Shown here: piece after piece, positions 60,771 through 64,000 of the stretch | Numbering within the stretch: the stretch's first letter is position 1 | Layout of the letters: every line of letters begins with the position of its first letter | NCBI GenBank assembly: GCA_026874595.1 | Contig: CM049316.1 | Span: 77,843,676 to 77,907,675, forward strand | Direction of reading: 5' to 3' | DNA: 64,000 nucleotides | DNA from: Sipunculus nudus | Lineage: Eukaryota; Annelida; Sipuncula; Golfingiida; Sipunculidae | Notes under the pieces: model-generated | Told to the model about the DNA's origin: nothing | Databases searched by the model: none | The model's input: only the letters and a program-made list of their open reading frames with translations | Made by a program: the position numbers and the translations under genes

Positions 60771-60863
60771 CCGGCTGTGTGGATGATAAACCAGCAACAG
60801 GTCAACAAGTACAAAGTCATGACAGTCTCTACAGTTACTGACTCCCACATCTTCATTCTCTTC
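60771..60863 (+). CDS. possible internal coding exon, unknown protein
   Basis: A frame beginning after GACAGTTCAG and ending before GTGAGA encodes 31 residues, including VNKYKVMTVSTVTDSHIFIL; the frame stays open to 60,986. An alternative donor is at 60,932 (GTCTGT). The pattern YKV-x-VT-x-S-x-F is vaguely like the core strand region of TRAPP/sedlin longin proteins, but the match is too short to name. The 93-nt exon would be phase-neutral. Weak evidence overall. Confidence 0.2.
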
Positions 60864-60989
60864 GTGAGATGTACAGCCGGCGGCAACGAGGGGACCAAGG
60901 ACAGGAAATCAGGGGACATAAAGTACATCAGGTCTGTCCTGTCATTGTGTTCAGAGATCTGTGACTCTGTGGTCTTAAAAATGTGAATG

Positions 60990-61199
60990 TCTCATGATGA
61001 AACCATTGACTCAGGAGCAGTTCAGGGGGGAGTAAATGCTATCAACTCTGTTTCATCTTCTGTGTATGTACCATGTTCAATACTAGCTCATCCTGCTTAT
61101 GTTGTAAGGCACACCCACGCCTTCCCTTTGTGCTTGTGTCCAAATTGAGTGTCATCATCTGATTCACCCTCCATATTCCAGCCTCTCTATATATGGAAC
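60990..61199. other. left flank of satellite
   Basis: Non-repetitive sequence leading into the 37-bp satellite. Confidence 0.4.
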
Positions 61200-64000
61200 A
61201 AGCCTCATATACACAAGTGCTCCATCACAATGTGAAGGCATCCTCACGCGGAGAACAAGTCCACTAATAACCACTCCATCACAATATGAAGACACCATCA
61301 CACAAAGTATAAATCCAATAATAACCACTCCATCAGAATGTAAAGACACAATCACACCATTACCACTCTATCACGATGGAAATCACCATCACACAATTAC
61401 CACTCTAGCATGATGGAAATCATCATCACACCATTACCACTCTATCATGATGGAAATCACCATCACATCATTACCACTCTATCACAATTTGAAGTCACTA
61501 TCACACAATTACCACTCTATTACAATGTGAAGACACCATCACACCATTACCGCTCTATCACGATGGAAATCACCATCACACCATTACCACTCTATCACGA
61601 TGGAAATCACCATCACATCATAACCACTCTATCACAATGTGTAGTCACCATCACACCATTACCACTCTATTACGATGGAAATCACTATCACATCATTACC
61701 ACTTTATCACAATTTGAAGTCAACATCACAACATTACCACTCTATCACAATGGAAATCACCGTCACACCATTACCACTCTATCACGATGGAAATCACCAT
61801 CACACCATTACCACTCTATCATGATGAAATTCACTGTCACACCATACCACTCTATCACGAAGGAAATCTCCATCACACCGTTACCACTCTATCATGATGG
61901 AAATCACCATCACACCATTTCCACTCTATCACAATGTGAAGTCACCTTCACACCATTACCACTATCATGATGGAAATCTCCATCACATCATTACTTCTCT
62001 ATCACAATTTAAAGTCACCATCACACCATAACCACTCTATCACAATGGAAATCACCATCACATCATTACCACTATCATGATGGAAATCACCATCACACCA
62101 TTACCACTCTATCTCAATGTGAAGTCACCATCACCCCATTACCACTCTATCACAATGTGAAGTCACCATCACACCATTACCACTCTATCACAATGTGAAG
62201 ACACCATCACCACTCAAACACAGTATGAAGTCTCCATCACACCATAACCAAACTATCAAAATGTGAAGTCACCATCACACCATTACCACTCTATCTTGAT
62301 GGAAATCACCATCACATCATTACCACTCTATCACAATGGAAATCACTGTCACACCATTACCATTCTATCACGATGGAAATTACCATCACACCATTACCAC
62401 TCTATCACAATTGAAATCACCGTCACACCATTACCACTCTATTACGATGGAAATCACCATCACACCATTACCACTCTATCATGATGAAATTCACTGTCAC
62501 ACAATTACCACTCTATCTCGATGGGAATCACCATCACACCGTTACCACTCTATCATGATGGAAGTCTTCATCACCTTTCTATCACAATGTGAAGACACCA
62601 TCACACCATTACCACTCTATCATGATGGAAATCACCATCACACCATAACCACTTTATCACGATGAAAGTCACCATCACACCATTACCAGTCTATCACAAT
62701 GTGAGGACACCATCTCCACTCTATCACAATTTGAAGACACCATCACACCATTACCACTCTATCACAATGTGAGTTCACCATCACACCATTACCACTCTAT
62801 CACAATGTGAAGACACCATCACACCATTACCACTCTATCACGATGGAAATCACCATCACACCATTACCACTCTATCATGATGGAAGTCACCATCACACCA
62901 TTACCAGTCGATCACAATGTGAATTCCCCATCAAACCATTACCACTCTATCACGATGGAAATCACTATCACATCACAACCACTTTATCACAATTTGAAGT
63001 CACCATCACACAATTACCACTATCACAATGTGAAGACACCATCACACCATTACCACTCTATCACGATGGAAATCACCATCACACCATTACAACTTTATCA
63101 CAATTGGAAGTCACCATCACACCATTACCACTCTATCACAATGTGAGGACACCATCACCCCAGTTCCACTCTATCACAAAGGAATTCACCATCACACCAT
63201 TACCACTTTATCACAATCGGAAGTCACCATCACACCATTACCAGTCTATCACAATGTGAAGACACCATCACCACTCTATCACAATGTGAAGTCACCATCA
63301 CACATTAACCACTATCACAATGTGAAGACACCATCACAAAATTACCACTCTATCACAATGGAAGTCACCATCACACCATTACCAGTCGATCACAATGTGA
63401 ATTCACCATCAAACCATTACCACACTATCAAAATGTGAAGTCACCATCACACCATTACCACTCTATCTTGATGGAAATCACCATCACACCATAACCACTC
63501 TATCACAATGGAAATCACCGTCACACCATTACCATTCTATCACGATGGAAATCACCATCACACCATTACCACTCTATCATGATGAAATTCACTGTCACAC
63601 CATTACCACTCTATCTTGATGGAAATCACTATCACATCACTACCACTTTATCACAATTTGAAGTCACCATCAGACAATTACCACTATCACAATGTGAAGA
63701 CACCATCACACCATTACCACTCTATCACGATGGAAATCACCATCACACCATTACCACTCTATCACAATGGAAGTCACCATCACACCATTACCACTCTATC
63801 ACAAGGTGAAGTCACTATCACACCATTACCACTCTATCACGATGGAAATCACCATCACACCATTACCACTCTATCACGATGGAAGTCACCATCACACCAT
63901 TACCACTCTATCACAATGTGAATTCACCATCAAACCATTACCACTATATCAAAATGTGAAGTCACCATCACACCATTACCACTCTATCTTGATGGAAATC
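61200..64000. repeat. 37-bp satellite, runs off window
   Basis: About 75 units of a 37-bp sequence, CACCATCACACCATTACCAC followed by TCTATCACGATGGAAAT. Two variants mix: CACGATGGAAATCA and CACAATGTGAAG(T/A)CA. Occasional shortened units of about 26 bp skip the CACCATTAC part. The left 180 bases are more diverged, as expected at an array edge. The + strand is very poor in G. Frames of up to 186 codons here are repeat artefacts; 37 is not a multiple of 3, so a frame cycles through three readings. Confidence 0.97.

Noticed and set aside
60771-60986. Naming the 60.8-kb candidate a TRAPPC2/TRAPPC2L gene
   Set aside because: The resemblance is about 20 residues judged by eye and would not survive as an assignment without a profile search.
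61410-63921. Long open frames with His/Ile/Thr-rich repeats (up to 186 codons)
   Set aside because: They are readings of the 37-bp satellite. Since 37 is not a multiple of 3 the peptide cycles through three frames, and no gene context exists.
56619-64000. CRISPR-like regular repeats
   Set aside because: Units are head to tail with no unique spacers, and the context is a eukaryotic genome.

Overview
This is a gene-poor, AT-rich stretch of animal nuclear DNA, most likely from a mollusc and probably a bivalve. Three things point there: a recognisable intron-split Twisted gastrulation (TWSG1) gene with a diverged invertebrate sequence; a dense crop of dispersed repeats with the arrangement I associate with molluscan genomes (palindromic AGCTCAGCTGA ends next to CGGACGGACGG runs); and many TA microsatellites and long G or C homopolymers. 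The assignment to mollusc is inference. No bacterial-type operon, rRNA, CRISPR array or convincing tRNA was seen.

Layout. 1-15 kb has no convincing gene. It holds a LINE reverse-transcriptase tail (about 3.75 kb), a cluster of small direct and inverted duplications (6.4-9.5 kb), decayed transposon pieces and hairpins. 15-30 kb is mostly one repeat family ('family A', start ACAAGGGACC, end GAGCTAAAAA), with four copies on the + strand. One of these is interrupted by a Helitron/Helentron-like element whose core is a tandem array built around the palindrome GGTGGCGCCACC. A clean three-copy 152-bp tandem repeat lies at 30.4-30.9 kb.

33.2-44.4 kb is the gene region. A CpG-rich patch at 33.9-34.2 kb looks like a bidirectional promoter. 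On the minus strand it is followed by the first coding exon (33,805-33,905) of a RING-finger E3 ligase gene, RNF114-like in spacing. On the plus strand it ends at a splice donor that could close a non-coding first exon of TWSG1, whose coding exons are at 40,535-40,763, 41,273-41,479 and 44,020-44,381. The TWSG1 protein (265 aa) has a signal peptide, both Cys-rich regions and an unusual acidic C-terminal extension. The presumed introns hold a hAT-type MITE with an 8-bp target duplication, a minus-strand family A copy, exon-derived tandem duplicates and a pogo/Tigger-like MITE with TA target duplication.

47.1-56.3 kb is again repeats: a minus-strand family A copy nearly identical to the one at 26.7 kb, a Helitron-like element ending in hairpin plus CTAG, and a second copy of the palindrome-array element that has itself been split by a 1.67-kb foldback element. 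56.6-57.6 kb is a 27-bp minisatellite. 57.6-61.2 kb has two weak exon candidates and a perfect DR1 nuclear-receptor motif. 61.2 kb to the window end is a 37-bp satellite that runs off the edge.

The only gene product I can name with confidence is TWSG1, a secreted BMP modulator. The RING exon is also well supported as a motif, although only its first coding exon was found. Most other open frames come from repeats.
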